From Clostridia bacterium (GTDB lineage: Bacteria > Bacillota > Clostridia > Christensenellales > Borkfalkiaceae): a stretch of 11,429 bases of DNA. The stretch lies in the NCBI GenBank assembly GCA_017452305.1, contig JAFTMQ010000114.1:1-11429 (forward strand), in the 5' to 3' direction. This document shows, piece after piece, positions 1 through 6,565 of this stretch. Position 1 is the first letter of the stretch. Each line of letters opens with the position of its first letter. The translations under genes were made by a program, and so were the position numbers. Under the pieces are notes generated by a model, which had not been told where the DNA came from, did no database searches, and saw only the letters and a program-made list of their open reading frames with translations.

Positions 1-210
1 AGTCTGCTTGCGGTGATTGCGGAAGAAAAACGGCAAGGCTTGATAGAATGTCTCGCCGACGATCCCCGCCCCTCTTACCAAGACGATGCCGAGCGGATTT
101 ACGGTATGCGCTTTGGCGAGTACGAAATTAAATTCACCGTCCAAAACGGCGTGTTGACCGTCACGGACGCCTATCCCTTAAAAATTCTTGACAAACGGGC
201 GGAAAAGTGA
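1..210 (+). CDS. trmO: C-terminal part of a TrmO/TsaA-like tRNA (t6A37) N6-methyltransferase, cut by the window edge
   Basis: The frame is open from base 1 to the TGA at 208-210, so the gene enters from the left. The visible 69 residues contain DDPRPSYQDD followed by RIYGMRFGEYEIKF and VLTVTD. This resembles the small C-terminal domain of TrmO (TsaA/UPF0066), where a DPRPxYQ motif precedes a short beta-rich segment. TrmO uses S-adenosylmethionine to add a methyl group to the N6 of t6A at position 37 of certain threonine tRNAs. The catalytic N-terminal beta-barrel lies outside the window, so the assignment rests on the tail motif alone. The stop is only 13 bases before the chosen ktrB start, so the genes are probably co-transcribed. 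An internal GTG at base 13 could be called as a start, but the open frame upstream argues for a partial gene. Confidence 0.65.
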   Translation, partial: SLLAVIAEEKRQGLIECLADDPRPSYQDDAERIYGMRFGEYEIKFTVQNGVLTVTDAYPLKILDKRAEK

Positions 211-223
211 TACACTAACGGTA

Positions 224-1591
224 ATGAAACATAAAAAACGAATAAACATGACGACTTGGCAAATTCTTGCCTTGGGATATATTTTCGTCATCATACTCGG
301 CGCAGGCTTACTTTGCTTGCCTATCGCCACGCACGCGGGGGAAAGCACAAGCTTTTTAAACGCCTTGTTCACTTCCACTTCCGCCACCTGCGTTACGGGG
401 CTCGTGCCCTACGATACGAACACGCATTGGACGCTGTTTGGCGAAATCGTAATTATTTGCCTCATACAGCTTGGCGGTTTAGGCTTTATGACCTTCGTCA
501 CCATCGTATTCGAGTTATTCGGCAAAAACATAGGGCTTTCGGGCAGTAAGCTTTTAATGGCTTCCGCTGGTCAAGACCAGCGCAACGGACTCCGCCGTAT
601 ATTCAAACGCCTTTTAATCGGTACGCTATTATTCGAGGGCTTAGGCGCGGGAATACTTTCCATCCGCTTTATTCAAGATTTTGGCGTGCTAAAAGGCATT
701 TATTACGCGGTATGGCATTCTGTTTCCGCTTTTTGCAACGCGGGCTTCGATTTAATGGGCGGCGTATTTGACGGAGAAACCTTCGTTTCCTTTACCCATT
801 ACGCCACCGACCCTATCGTATCCCTCACAATCCCTTGTTTGATTTTAATCGGCGGTTTGGGCTTCTGCGTTTGGGACGATATTCTGGAATGTAAGTTTAA
901 TCCTAAAAAATTCCGCCTGCATACGAGGGTAGTGCTGATTATGAGCGTTATTCTCGTCATTATTCCTACCGCCCTGTTTGTTTTGTTTGAATGGAACAAC
1001 CCAACCTACGCAAACTATCGTTTTGGGGAACGGATTTTAATAGGCTTTTTCAACGCGGTAACGCCTCGCACAGCAGGCTTTAACACCGTGGATATGACGC
1101 AATTTACCGACGGCAGTTACCTGCTTACCCTGCTTTTAATGTTCATCGGCGGCAGTAGCGGCTCGACGGCAGGCGGCGTGAAGCTAACGACGACTTTCGT
1201 CATTTTTATGGCAATCGTTTCCGTATTCCGCAGCCACCGCGATATAGAGGTAGGCAAACGGCGGGTCAACGATTCCTTAGTGCGGCAAGCGTTTACCATT
1301 TTCGTTTGTTGCTTAACGGCGATTTTTCTTTCGACGTTATGTATTTGCGTTATCGAACGCACAAACGAAGCGGCAACCCTGCAAGCGGTGCTTTTTGAGA
1401 CGGTGTCTGCAATGGGCACGGTTGGGCTTTCGCTGGGGCTGACCCCCACCCTCTCCGCCGCTTCTAAAATTATACTTATTTTAATGATGTACGCAGGCAG
1501 GGTTGGGATTCTCACCCTCGGTCTTGCAATAGGCGAAAAGAAAACGAATGCGGAAATCCGCAAACCCATCGGCAACTTGCTAATTGGATAA
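224..1591 (+). CDS. ktrB: KtrB/TrkH-family potassium channel subunit
   Basis: 455 residues, a normal length for KtrB. It is an integral membrane protein that moves K+ (often with Na+ dependence) when paired with a cytosolic RCK subunit. Four P-loop repeats are visible, each with its selectivity-filter glycine: TCVTG (55-59), CNAG (171-174), TPRTAG (280-285) and MGTVGLS (397-403). The flexible gating loop of the third repeat is GGSSGSTAGG (309-318), and hydrophobic helices surround each loop. The ATG at 224 is chosen because it gives a short basic N terminus before the first helix (ILALGYIFVI). An ATG at 248 is also possible, and neither has a strong ribosome site; only a GTGAT at 207-211 could pair with the 16S tail. 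ktrA follows 19 bases after the stop. Confidence 0.93.
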   Translation: MKHKKRINMTTWQILALGYIFVIILGAGLLCLPIATHAGESTSFLNALFTSTSATCVTGLVPYDTNTHWTLFGEIVIICLIQLGGLGFMTFVTIVFELFGKNIGLSGSKLLMASAGQDQRNGLRRIFKRLLIGTLLFEGLGAGILSIRFIQDFGVLKGIYYAVWHSVSAFCNAGFDLMGGVFDGETFVSFTHYATDPIVSLTIPCLILIGGLGFCVWDDILECKFNPKKFRLHTRVVLIMSVILVIIPTALFVLFEWNNPTYANYRFGERILIGFFNAVTPRTAGFNTVDMTQFTDGSYLLTLLLMFIGGSSGSTAGGVKLTTTFVIFMAIVSVFRSHRDIEVGKRRVNDSLVRQAFTIFVCCLTAIFLSTLCICVIERTNEAATLQAVLFETVSAMGTVGLSLGLTPTLSAASKIILILMMYAGRVGILTLGLAIGEKKTNAEIRKPIGNLLIG

Positions 1592-1610
1592 AATTTTTTA
1601 TGAGGTAATT

Positions 1611-2261
1611 ATGAAATCGGTATTACTTATCGGTATGGGCAAATTTGGACAAACCCTCGGCGAAAAGCTTTTGGCTATGGGCAACGAGGTGATGATTGTA
1701 GATAAAGACGAAGAAACCGTCAATCAGCTTGCAGGAAAATATACGGACGCGCTAATTGCGAACTGTATGAACGAGGACAACCTGCGCGCCTTAGATATTC
1801 CCTCTTTTGATATATGCATCGTCGCAATCGGGGACGATTTTCAATCCTCGCTCGAAATCACTTCCATTTTAAAGGATTTGGGGGCAAAGTGGGTTATTTC
1901 CAAGGCGTCCACGGATATTCAACGCAAATTCTTACTTCGTAACGGCGCGAACGAGGTCGTATATCCCGACCGCGACATTGCAGAAAAGCTTGCGGTAAAA
2001 ATTAACTCGGCAAAGATTTTTGATTACATCGAATTAAACGACGAATATGCCATTTTTGAAATTGCCGTACCCAATTCTTGGGCGGGCAAAAAGCTCGTGG
2101 ACCTCAATCCCCGTAAAAAATACGGAATGAACCTACTCACCGTCAAAAAAGGAACGGACGTCGCGCCGAGCTTAGGACCTGACTACGTTTTTGAACAAGG
2201 CGACCACATGCTCGTATTTGGCAAAACGGAAAAAATCTTAGCTTTTACCAACAAAAACTAA
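1611..2261 (+). CDS. ktrA: KtrA/TrkA-family RCK regulatory subunit of the potassium channel
   Basis: 216 residues, close to the ~220 of known KtrA proteins. It forms a cytosolic ring that binds nucleotide and gates KtrB. The N-terminal RCK_N Rossmann fold shows GMGKFG (8-13) and, at the end of the second strand, IVDKDE, whose Asp31 is placed to bind the ribose. An RCK_C domain occupies about residues 135-216 and ends in GDHMLVFG. The start at 1611 is preceded by a GAGG site at 1602-1605 and begins directly with the Rossmann strand; an upstream TTG at 1584 overlaps ktrB and lacks such a site. It lies immediately downstream of ktrB, so channel and gate are made together. In many Firmicutes the order is ktrA then ktrB; here it is the reverse. 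Confidence 0.92.
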   Translation: MKSVLLIGMGKFGQTLGEKLLAMGNEVMIVDKDEETVNQLAGKYTDALIANCMNEDNLRALDIPSFDICIVAIGDDFQSSLEITSILKDLGAKWVISKASTDIQRKFLLRNGANEVVYPDRDIAEKLAVKINSAKIFDYIELNDEYAIFEIAVPNSWAGKKLVDLNPRKKYGMNLLTVKKGTDVAPSLGPDYVFEQGDHMLVFGKTEKILAFTNKN

Positions 2262-2290
2262 TCAAAAAACAAACCGACTTCAAACGCAAA

Positions 2291-2318
2291 ACCGCCGTAA
2301 ACCTACGGCGGTTTTTTA
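2291..2318. terminator. Terminator between ktrA and the convergent ABC operon
   Basis: A 9-bp stem ACCGCCGTA (2291-2299) / TACGGCGGT (2304-2312) with an AACC loop is followed by a T run on the + strand. On the - strand the run after the stem is only four T, so it acts best for ktrBA but may serve both converging transcripts. The permease gene ends 9 bases beyond the T run. Confidence 0.85.
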
Positions 2319-2326
2319 TTTGCGTC

Positions 2327-3058
2327 TTATTGCTTTTTCATTTGCCGTAAAAAGAGGAACACCGCGCCGACGATAATTACGGCCGCATACCCAAGCACGG
2401 GAAGGGCGTGTAATAAGGCCTGCGGAAATGCACCGCTCACCGCCAACCTTTGCAATTCAACCGCGTGCACAAACGGCAATGCGCTTGCGATTTTTTCAAA
2501 CGCCCCGCCCACGAGCGATAGGTCAAACCACACGCCCGAAAGCCAAGCGGATAAATTGGTAAGGAGCGCACCGCAAATCCCGCCGACTTGCTTTACCGTC
2601 AAAATACTGCCGAATAACAACCCCAGCGCCACGTAAAAAATAATCACGGGGAAAAGTAATAAGCAAGCGTATAAAATATTCACATGAATAGGCAAACCAA
2701 GCGCGAACGCCACAAGATAACAAATTCCGCCCTGCACAAACGCCATCGGAACAATCGGTAGCATATACCCTAAAATAAAATCTACTGCTTTTAGGGGGGT
2801 TGTGTATAAGCGTTGCAACAGCGCGCTTTCCCTATCTTTTGCAATCAGCGTAGCCGAAAAGAGCGTAATAAACGAAAGCCCAAACACCGACACGCCGGGG
2901 GCAAGCGTTTGAATTTGAAACAAGTCTACAGGCACGTTCGCCTGTATTGCAGTAAGGAGCAATAACAAAACGATAGGAAACCCCAGTCCAAACGCCAAAT
3001 TCAAGGGATCGCGCAAAATTTCCTTTCCGCACCGCTTGGCAAAAACGAATATCCTCAT
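2327..3058 (-). CDS. ABC-2 type transporter permease
   Basis: 243 residues with about six hydrophobic segments, the usual form of an ABC-2 membrane subunit of the DrrB/NodJ type. An N-terminal segment after a basic start (FAKRCGKEILRDP) leads to the first helix, GLGFPIVLLLLL. A characteristic cytoplasmic stretch, AKDRESALLQRLYTTPL, follows the second helix, and the protein ends in a basic tail (FLRQMKKQ). The start overlaps the stop of the upstream ATPase gene by four bases (3055-3058), so the two are translationally coupled. Such exporters move drugs, lipids or small polymers outward. The substrate cannot be told from the sequence, and no neighbouring gene indicates it. Confidence 0.88.
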   Translation of the reverse strand: MRIFVFAKRCGKEILRDPLNLAFGLGFPIVLLLLLTAIQANVPVDLFQIQTLAPGVSVFGLSFITLFSATLIAKDRESALLQRLYTTPLKAVDFILGYMLPIVPMAFVQGGICYLVAFALGLPIHVNILYACLLLFPVIIFYVALGLLFGSILTVKQVGGICGALLTNLSAWLSGVWFDLSLVGGAFEKIASALPFVHAVELQRLAVSGAFPQALLHALPVLGYAAVIIVGAVFLFLRQMKKQ

Positions 3059-3780
3059 ACCTGCCCCTCCCGTACAATCGAAATAAACGCTTCTTCAAAA
3101 TTATCCGCGCCCGTCCTTTCCATAAGCGCACGCGCCGTCCCAACCGCAATAAGCTTCCCGTTTTTCATCACGCCGATTTCGTCCGCCAACGCCTCTGCCT
3201 CTTCTAAATAATGCGTTGTGAGGATTATGGTTGCCTTTCCTTTGAGGGAACGGATAATCTCCCACAGTTCTCTGCGCGCAATCACGTCAAGCCCCAAAGT
3301 CGGCTCATCTAAAAACAAAACCGACGGTTCGCCAATAAGCGCCATCGCAATGCTCACCCTGCGTTGCCAACCGCCCGAAAGAGTTTTCGCCTTTTTCAAA
3401 AAGACTTCTTGTAAACGGAAACGCTCTGTTAACTCCCTCACTTTTTCTTGTCGCTTTTGTTTGGAAAATCCGTAAAGTCCGCATAAAAGCTCTAAATTTT
3501 CTTTTACGGACAAATTCGGCGCAACCGCCGTTTCCTGCGGAGATACACCAATAAGCCGTTTGATTTTTTCGCCGTCTTGCCTTATGCTATTCCCCAACAC
3601 GAACCCTTCGCCCTCCGTCGGCTCCGTAAGGCAACAAAGCATTTTTATCACCGTCGTTTTTCCTGCGCCGTTCACGCCAAGCAAGGCAAACATTTCCCCT
3701 TGCACAATTTGCAAATTTAGCTTATCTACGACGACTTCCTTGTATTTTTTTGTTAAATTCACCGTTTTTATCGCTTGCAT
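3055..3780 (-). CDS. ABC transporter ATP-binding protein (DrrA/CcmA-like exporter ATPase)
   Basis: 241 residues, one nucleotide-binding domain. Visible motifs: Walker A GVNGAGKTT (35-43), Q-loop glutamine at 82, signature LSGGWQRR (134-141), Walker B VLFLDEPT (154-161) and H-loop TTH (188-190). The signature has Trp where Gln or Met is more usual (LSGGxxRR), a variation also tolerated in other exporter ATPases. The C-terminal FEEAFISIV is typical of ABC-2 partner ATPases. It powers the permease encoded by the next gene. The ribosome site GGAGGAG lies just upstream of the start (complement of 3783-3789). Family membership is certain; the cargo is unknown. Confidence 0.93.
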   Translation of the reverse strand: MQAIKTVNLTKKYKEVVVDKLNLQIVQGEMFALLGVNGAGKTTVIKMLCCLTEPTEGEGFVLGNSIRQDGEKIKRLIGVSPQETAVAPNLSVKENLELLCGLYGFSKQKRQEKVRELTERFRLQEVFLKKAKTLSGGWQRRVSIAMALIGEPSVLFLDEPTLGLDVIARRELWEIIRSLKGKATIILTTHYLEEAEALADEIGVMKNGKLIAVGTARALMERTGADNFEEAFISIVREGQV

Positions 3781-3809
3781 ACTCTCCTCCTTGACGAATT
3801 TCCAAGTCC

Positions 3810-3815
3810 ATTATA
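3810..3815 (-). promoter_or_regulatory. -10 box of the ABC exporter operon
   Basis: On the - strand a perfect TATAAT is followed after about 20 bases by the GGAGGAG site and the ATPase start. No good -35 is present at 16-18 bases: the region falls in the T run of the terminator at 3828-3857. The promoter is therefore either weak or activator-dependent. Confidence 0.5.
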
Positions 3816-3827
3816 ACGAATTTGCGC

Positions 3828-3857
3828 AAAAAAAATACCGATGATTTTCTCATCGGT
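3828..3857 (-). terminator. Terminator after the HIT gene
   Basis: Reading the - strand, an 8-bp stem (ACCGATGA / TCATCGGT, + strand 3837-3844 and 3850-3857) with a five-base loop is followed by A and then eight T (3828-3835). The + strand also has TATTTTTT after the stem, so it may work in both directions. It separates the prmA-rsmE-mtaB-HIT operon from the ABC operon, and its T run overlaps the ABC promoter region. The 78 bases between it and the HIT stop show nothing further. Confidence 0.85.
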
Positions 3858-3935
3858 TATTTTTTATGCATAAACGGCAATTTCGTCCGTCGCTTTTGTT
3901 TTAAGATAATACGGCGTTTCGCTCAAAAGGATAAC

Positions 3936-4271
3936 TTAAAAACCGCCGAGCTTTTCCCCGCCGAGCAAGTGAATATGCAAGTGGTGCACCGTTTGCCCGC
4001 CGTTTTCGCCTTGGTTGATAATCACGCGATAACCCTCTTCAAGCCCCAACTGCTTTTCAAGCGTGGGGATAACTTGGAAACAGTGCTTGACGATTTCCGC
4101 CTTTTCGCTATCCATTTCCGAAAGCAAAGCAAAATGCGTTTTGGGAATGCAAAGATAATGCAATTTCGCCTTGGGATCAATGTCGCGAATGACAATCATT
4201 TGCTCGTCCTCGTACAATCTCGGGGAAGGAATTTCCCCTGCTACGATTTTACAAAAAATACAATTTTCCAT
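3936..4271 (-). CDS. HIT-family nucleotide hydrolase (HinT-like)
   Basis: 111 residues, the typical length of a HinT purine nucleoside phosphoramidase. The histidine triad is HLHIH at 97-101 inside GGQTVHHLHIHLLGG; the middle residue, His99, would be the nucleophile. The N terminus, CIFCKIVAGEIPS, with Cys4 and Cys7, matches the metal-binding start of many bacterial HIT proteins, and YEDEQMIVIRDIDPKAKLHYL is the usual nucleotide-site region. Such enzymes hydrolyse AMP-lysine-type adducts; one proposed role is clearing aminoacyl-adenylates. It is the last gene before a terminator and lies 13 bases after mtaB. HIT genes are often found close to mtaB in Firmicutes. The exact physiological substrate is not evident. 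Confidence 0.92.
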   Translation of the reverse strand: MENCIFCKIVAGEIPSPRLYEDEQMIVIRDIDPKAKLHYLCIPKTHFALLSEMDSEKAEIVKHCFQVIPTLEKQLGLEEGYRVIINQGENGGQTVHHLHIHLLGGEKLGGF

Positions 4272-4284
4272 ATCGTTTACCTCT

Positions 4285-5547
4285 TTATTTGTTGGCTAAA
4301 ACAGCCTTTAATCCATCTTTAAATATACTTTCAACGCGTATATGGGTGGGTTCTTTACCGATATCGCCCTCTACGTACAAGCGAATATAGTTTTCGGAAT
4401 AGCCTTCCGTAAAGCCGTCGATACAATGCTCGGGCACGATTTCAAGCTCTTTGCCGATAAATTTTTGCAGGTAGCTTTGCTTTTGCTCCGCGCCCTTTTT
4501 CAAGATACGCTCTACGCGCTCCTTTTTTACCGCTGCAGGCAATTCCTTGTACTTTCTATACGCGTTCGTACCCTCGCGCGGCGAATAAGGGAATGCGTGA
4601 ATTTGCGCAAAACCCGCCTCTTCTATGATACGGAGCGAATCCGCAAAATCCCCGTCCGTTTCCGTGGGGAAACCGACGATAATGTCCGTCGTGATGGCGG
4701 CATTTGGAAACGCCTCGTAAATCATTTGGCATTTTTGTAAATATTCCGCGCGCGTGTATTTGCGGTTCATGCTCTTCAAAACGGCGTCCGAGCCGCTTTG
4801 CAAGGACAAATGGAACTGCGGCGCAAAACGCTTGACTTGTTTGAGCGCGGATAAGAATTTTTCCGTGATTAAGCTCACCTCGATAGAGCCCAAACGGATA
4901 CGCGTATCCGCGTCCTTGACGGCAAGCATTAAATCCGTTAAATCGCGCCCGTTTTCGTCCTTGTATTCGGAAATGTCAATGCCCGTCACCACCGTTTCCT
5001 GTGCCGTGCTTTGCAAAATCTCGCTTGCCGCACTCTCTAAACTGCGCGAACGGCTACGACCTCGAAGATAGGGAATAATGCAATAGGAACAAAACCGATT
5101 GCACCCGTCTTGAATTTTGACGAAGTTGCGCGTTTTTAAGCACTTGGGCAGGCGCATTTCCTCGTAGTTTTTCTCGGTTTCAATCACCGCGCCAAGCGTT
5201 TCTTCGCCCATACCGCCTTGCACGATTTCCAATACCTTATTCTTGCGCTGTGCGCCCGACAATGAGTACACGGTATGCCCATTATCTAAAAATGAAGTAG
5301 GACTTTTCTCGGTTGCGCACCCGCAAACGATCAGCTTGGCTTGGGGATTGCACTTGATAAGCTTGCGCACCGTTTGGCGGCTTTTGCGCTCCGCCTCCGC
5401 CGTCACGGCGCAGGTGTTCACGACGTACAAATCCGCATATTCAATTTCGCGCGAAACCTCGTATCCAAGCTCCTCTAAGCCACGGATAATCGAGCCGCTT
5501 TCCACGTCGTTGACCTTACAGCCAAGCGTAAACACTACCGCTTTCAT
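4285..5547 (-). CDS. mtaB: tRNA (t6A37) C2-methylthiotransferase MtaB
   Basis: 420 residues. MtaB is a radical-SAM enzyme that converts t6A37 to ms2t6A37 in ANN-decoding tRNAs. The N-terminal methylthiotransferase domain has the first cluster cysteines in TLGCKVN (Cys10), VNTCAVT (Cys46) and VCGCATE (Cys77). The radical-SAM triad is CNRFCSYC (Cys149, 153, 156) followed by the IIPYLRGRSRSR region. A TRAM-like tail starts about residue 360 (KELEIVPEH). The TLGCKVN start is the MtaB/MiaB family signature and fixes the N terminus. The ribosome site AGGAG (complement of about 5553-5557) lies inside the tail of rsmE, whose coding frame overlaps this gene by 32 bases, so translation is probably coupled. 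After Cys77 the usual Tyr-Ala-Gln is replaced by Ala-Thr-Glu, a mild departure. Confidence 0.93.
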   Translation of the reverse strand: MKAVVFTLGCKVNDVESGSIIRGLEELGYEVSREIEYADLYVVNTCAVTAEAERKSRQTVRKLIKCNPQAKLIVCGCATEKSPTSFLDNGHTVYSLSGAQRKNKVLEIVQGGMGEETLGAVIETEKNYEEMRLPKCLKTRNFVKIQDGCNRFCSYCIIPYLRGRSRSRSLESAASEILQSTAQETVVTGIDISEYKDENGRDLTDLMLAVKDADTRIRLGSIEVSLITEKFLSALKQVKRFAPQFHLSLQSGSDAVLKSMNRKYTRAEYLQKCQMIYEAFPNAAITTDIIVGFPTETDGDFADSLRIIEEAGFAQIHAFPYSPREGTNAYRKYKELPAAVKKERVERILKKGAEQKQSYLQKFIGKELEIVPEHCIDGFTEGYSENYIRLYVEGDIGKEPTHIRVESIFKDGLKAVLANK

Positions 5548-6319
5548 TTTTTACTCCTATCCCTCTATACGCCTGCGCCGTATCACGCCGCGTATTCTTT
5601 ATTTTTAATTCCCCCAATTGAAACATAACCACACTGGTGAGCGCCACCGCCGCCGTTTCCGCACGCAAAATGCGTTTGCCGAGGGTTACGGATGCATAGC
5701 CGAGCGAGCTTGCAAGCTCCTCTTCCGCACGCGAAAAGCCGCCCTCACTGCCGATGACAATTGCCGTCGAGCCTTGCAAGGAAACCACGTCGCACTTACT
5801 TTCCGTCGCAAATTCGCAGGCAAACAGCTTGTTTTGATAGTCCTTCGCCCACGCAAACGCCCCCTTTAAACTGTCGAAATACACAACCTCGGGCGCAACC
5901 GAGCGCAAGCATTGCTTTGCCGCCTCTTTGGACACCTTGTTGAGGCGTTCGAGCTTGTTTGTATTCATATACGCGGAAGAAAATTCCGAGCTAAACACCC
6001 CGATTTTTTTCACGCCGAGCTCCACCGCCTTTTGGACGATGAACTCGTTTTTATCCGCATTTTTTAAGTAGCCGAACAAAAGGCACACGTCCGCGTTTGC
6101 CTCGCGCGCTCCCACTTCCTCGCGCACAACGTTCAACAGCATACGCTTTTTTTCTACCTGCGCCACCACGGCGGTGTATTCCTTGCCGCTATTGTCAAGG
6201 AGTATGACCTCCGCGCCCACGCCGATGCGAAGCACGTTTTTTGCGTGCTCAAATTCCTCGCCGCAAAGCTCGGTGACTTGTTCAATTTTTTCCACAAAAA
6301 ATCTTTTCAACGCAGACAT
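5516..6319 (-). CDS. rsmE: 16S rRNA (uracil-1498-N3)-methyltransferase RsmE
   Basis: 267 residues. RsmE is a SPOUT-fold enzyme that methylates U1498 of 16S rRNA in the assembled 30S subunit. An N-terminal PUA-like domain carries EHAKNVLRIGVG (24-35). The trefoil-knot SAM site is visible as IVIGSEGGFS (187-196) and LGKRILRAETA (213-223). The conserved EAAxQS(G/K)R stretch is altered to EAAKQCLRS (132-140). The family normally stops soon after VMFQLGEL; here a further ~28 residues follow, running through the mtaB ribosome site and 32 bases into mtaB. The start has an AGAGG site (complement of 6325-6329). The prmA-rsmE-mtaB order is a common Firmicutes cluster. Confidence 0.93.
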   Translation of the reverse strand: MSALKRFFVEKIEQVTELCGEEFEHAKNVLRIGVGAEVILLDNSGKEYTAVVAQVEKKRMLLNVVREEVGAREANADVCLLFGYLKNADKNEFIVQKAVELGVKKIGVFSSEFSSAYMNTNKLERLNKVSKEAAKQCLRSVAPEVVYFDSLKGAFAWAKDYQNKLFACEFATESKCDVVSLQGSTAIVIGSEGGFSRAEEELASSLGYASVTLGKRILRAETAAVALTSVVMFQLGELKIKNTRRDTAQAYRGIGVKNESGSVYAWL

Positions 6320-6341
6320 GGTATCCTCTTTTTAATGAATT

Positions 6342-6406
6342 GACGGCAAGCCGTCGTGAATTGCCCTTTGGGCAAGAATTGAATGCTGAGTGCGGAATGC
6401 TCAATT
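6342..6406. repeat. Three adjacent small inverted repeats upstream of rsmE
   Basis: Three back-to-back dyads fill the rsmE leader: GACGGC-AA-GCCGTC (6342-6355), TTGCCC-TTT-GGGCAA (6361-6375), and AATTGA ... TCAATT (6377-6382 with 6401-6406). On the - strand they would form successive hairpins between prmA and the rsmE ribosome site. None is followed by a T run, so they are not terminators. They could be processing sites, a degraded short mobile repeat, or part of the same intergenic element as the repeat at 6442. Confidence 0.5.
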
Positions 6407-6441
6407 ATGGCTGCGATTTTCGCTCGCCCTATCCAAACTGT

Positions 6442-6544
6442 AAAACGGCGAAGATGCGAGCAGTTCAAGGCGCTGTGAGCACCCCGAAGGGAGCGTACAA
6501 GTAGTACGTGAGCTAGGGGCACGGAACAGCAACGCTGAAATGCG
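6442..6544 (+). repeat. Dispersed structured repeat, copy 1 (between prmA and rsmE)
   Basis: About 103 bases that align end to end with 11303-11409 in the same orientation. Shared blocks are AAAACGG at the left, CAAGG, the core GGGAGCGTACA and GTACGTGA, and ACGCTG..A.TGCG at the right. The core is a hairpin, CGTAC (6494-6498) / GTACG (6504-6508), enclosed by CCCC (6482-6485) / GGGG (6516-6519). The pairing and the 8- and 7-base spacings are kept in copy 2 despite different stem bases. No open frame or transposase is associated. The type of element is not recognised by name. Confidence 0.75.
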
Positions 6545-6564
6545 ACGCATATGCGTCGTTTTTA
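6543..6564 (+). terminator. Terminator-like perfect palindrome reading out of repeat copy 1
   Basis: CGACGCAT (6543-6550) / ATGCGTCG (6551-6558) is a perfect 16-base palindrome. On the + strand it is followed by TTTTTATTT, the form of an intrinsic terminator; on the - strand, the direction of prmA, no T run follows. It therefore does not end prmA transcription. It may end + transcription coming from the repeat, or simply block antisense reading into prmA. Confidence 0.45.
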
Positions 6565-6565
6565 T

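Noticed and set aside
188..223. TTG start giving ktrB 12 extra residues
   Set aside because: It overlaps the end of the TrmO frame, has no ribosome site and adds a hydrophilic stretch not expected in KtrB; the ATG at 224 fits better.
1584..1610. TTG start extending ktrA upstream
   Set aside because: It overlaps the ktrB stop and lacks a ribosome site; the ATG at 1611 has GAGG upstream and begins at the Rossmann strand.
3822..4322. Open frame on the + strand opposite the HIT gene
   Set aside because: It crosses a terminator hairpin and mirrors the HIT coding sequence; no ribosome site or family features.
6307..6522. 71-residue open frame on the - strand in the prmA-rsmE gap
   Set aside because: It reads through the repeat and the dyads, has no ribosome site and overlaps the rsmE start; best explained by chance.
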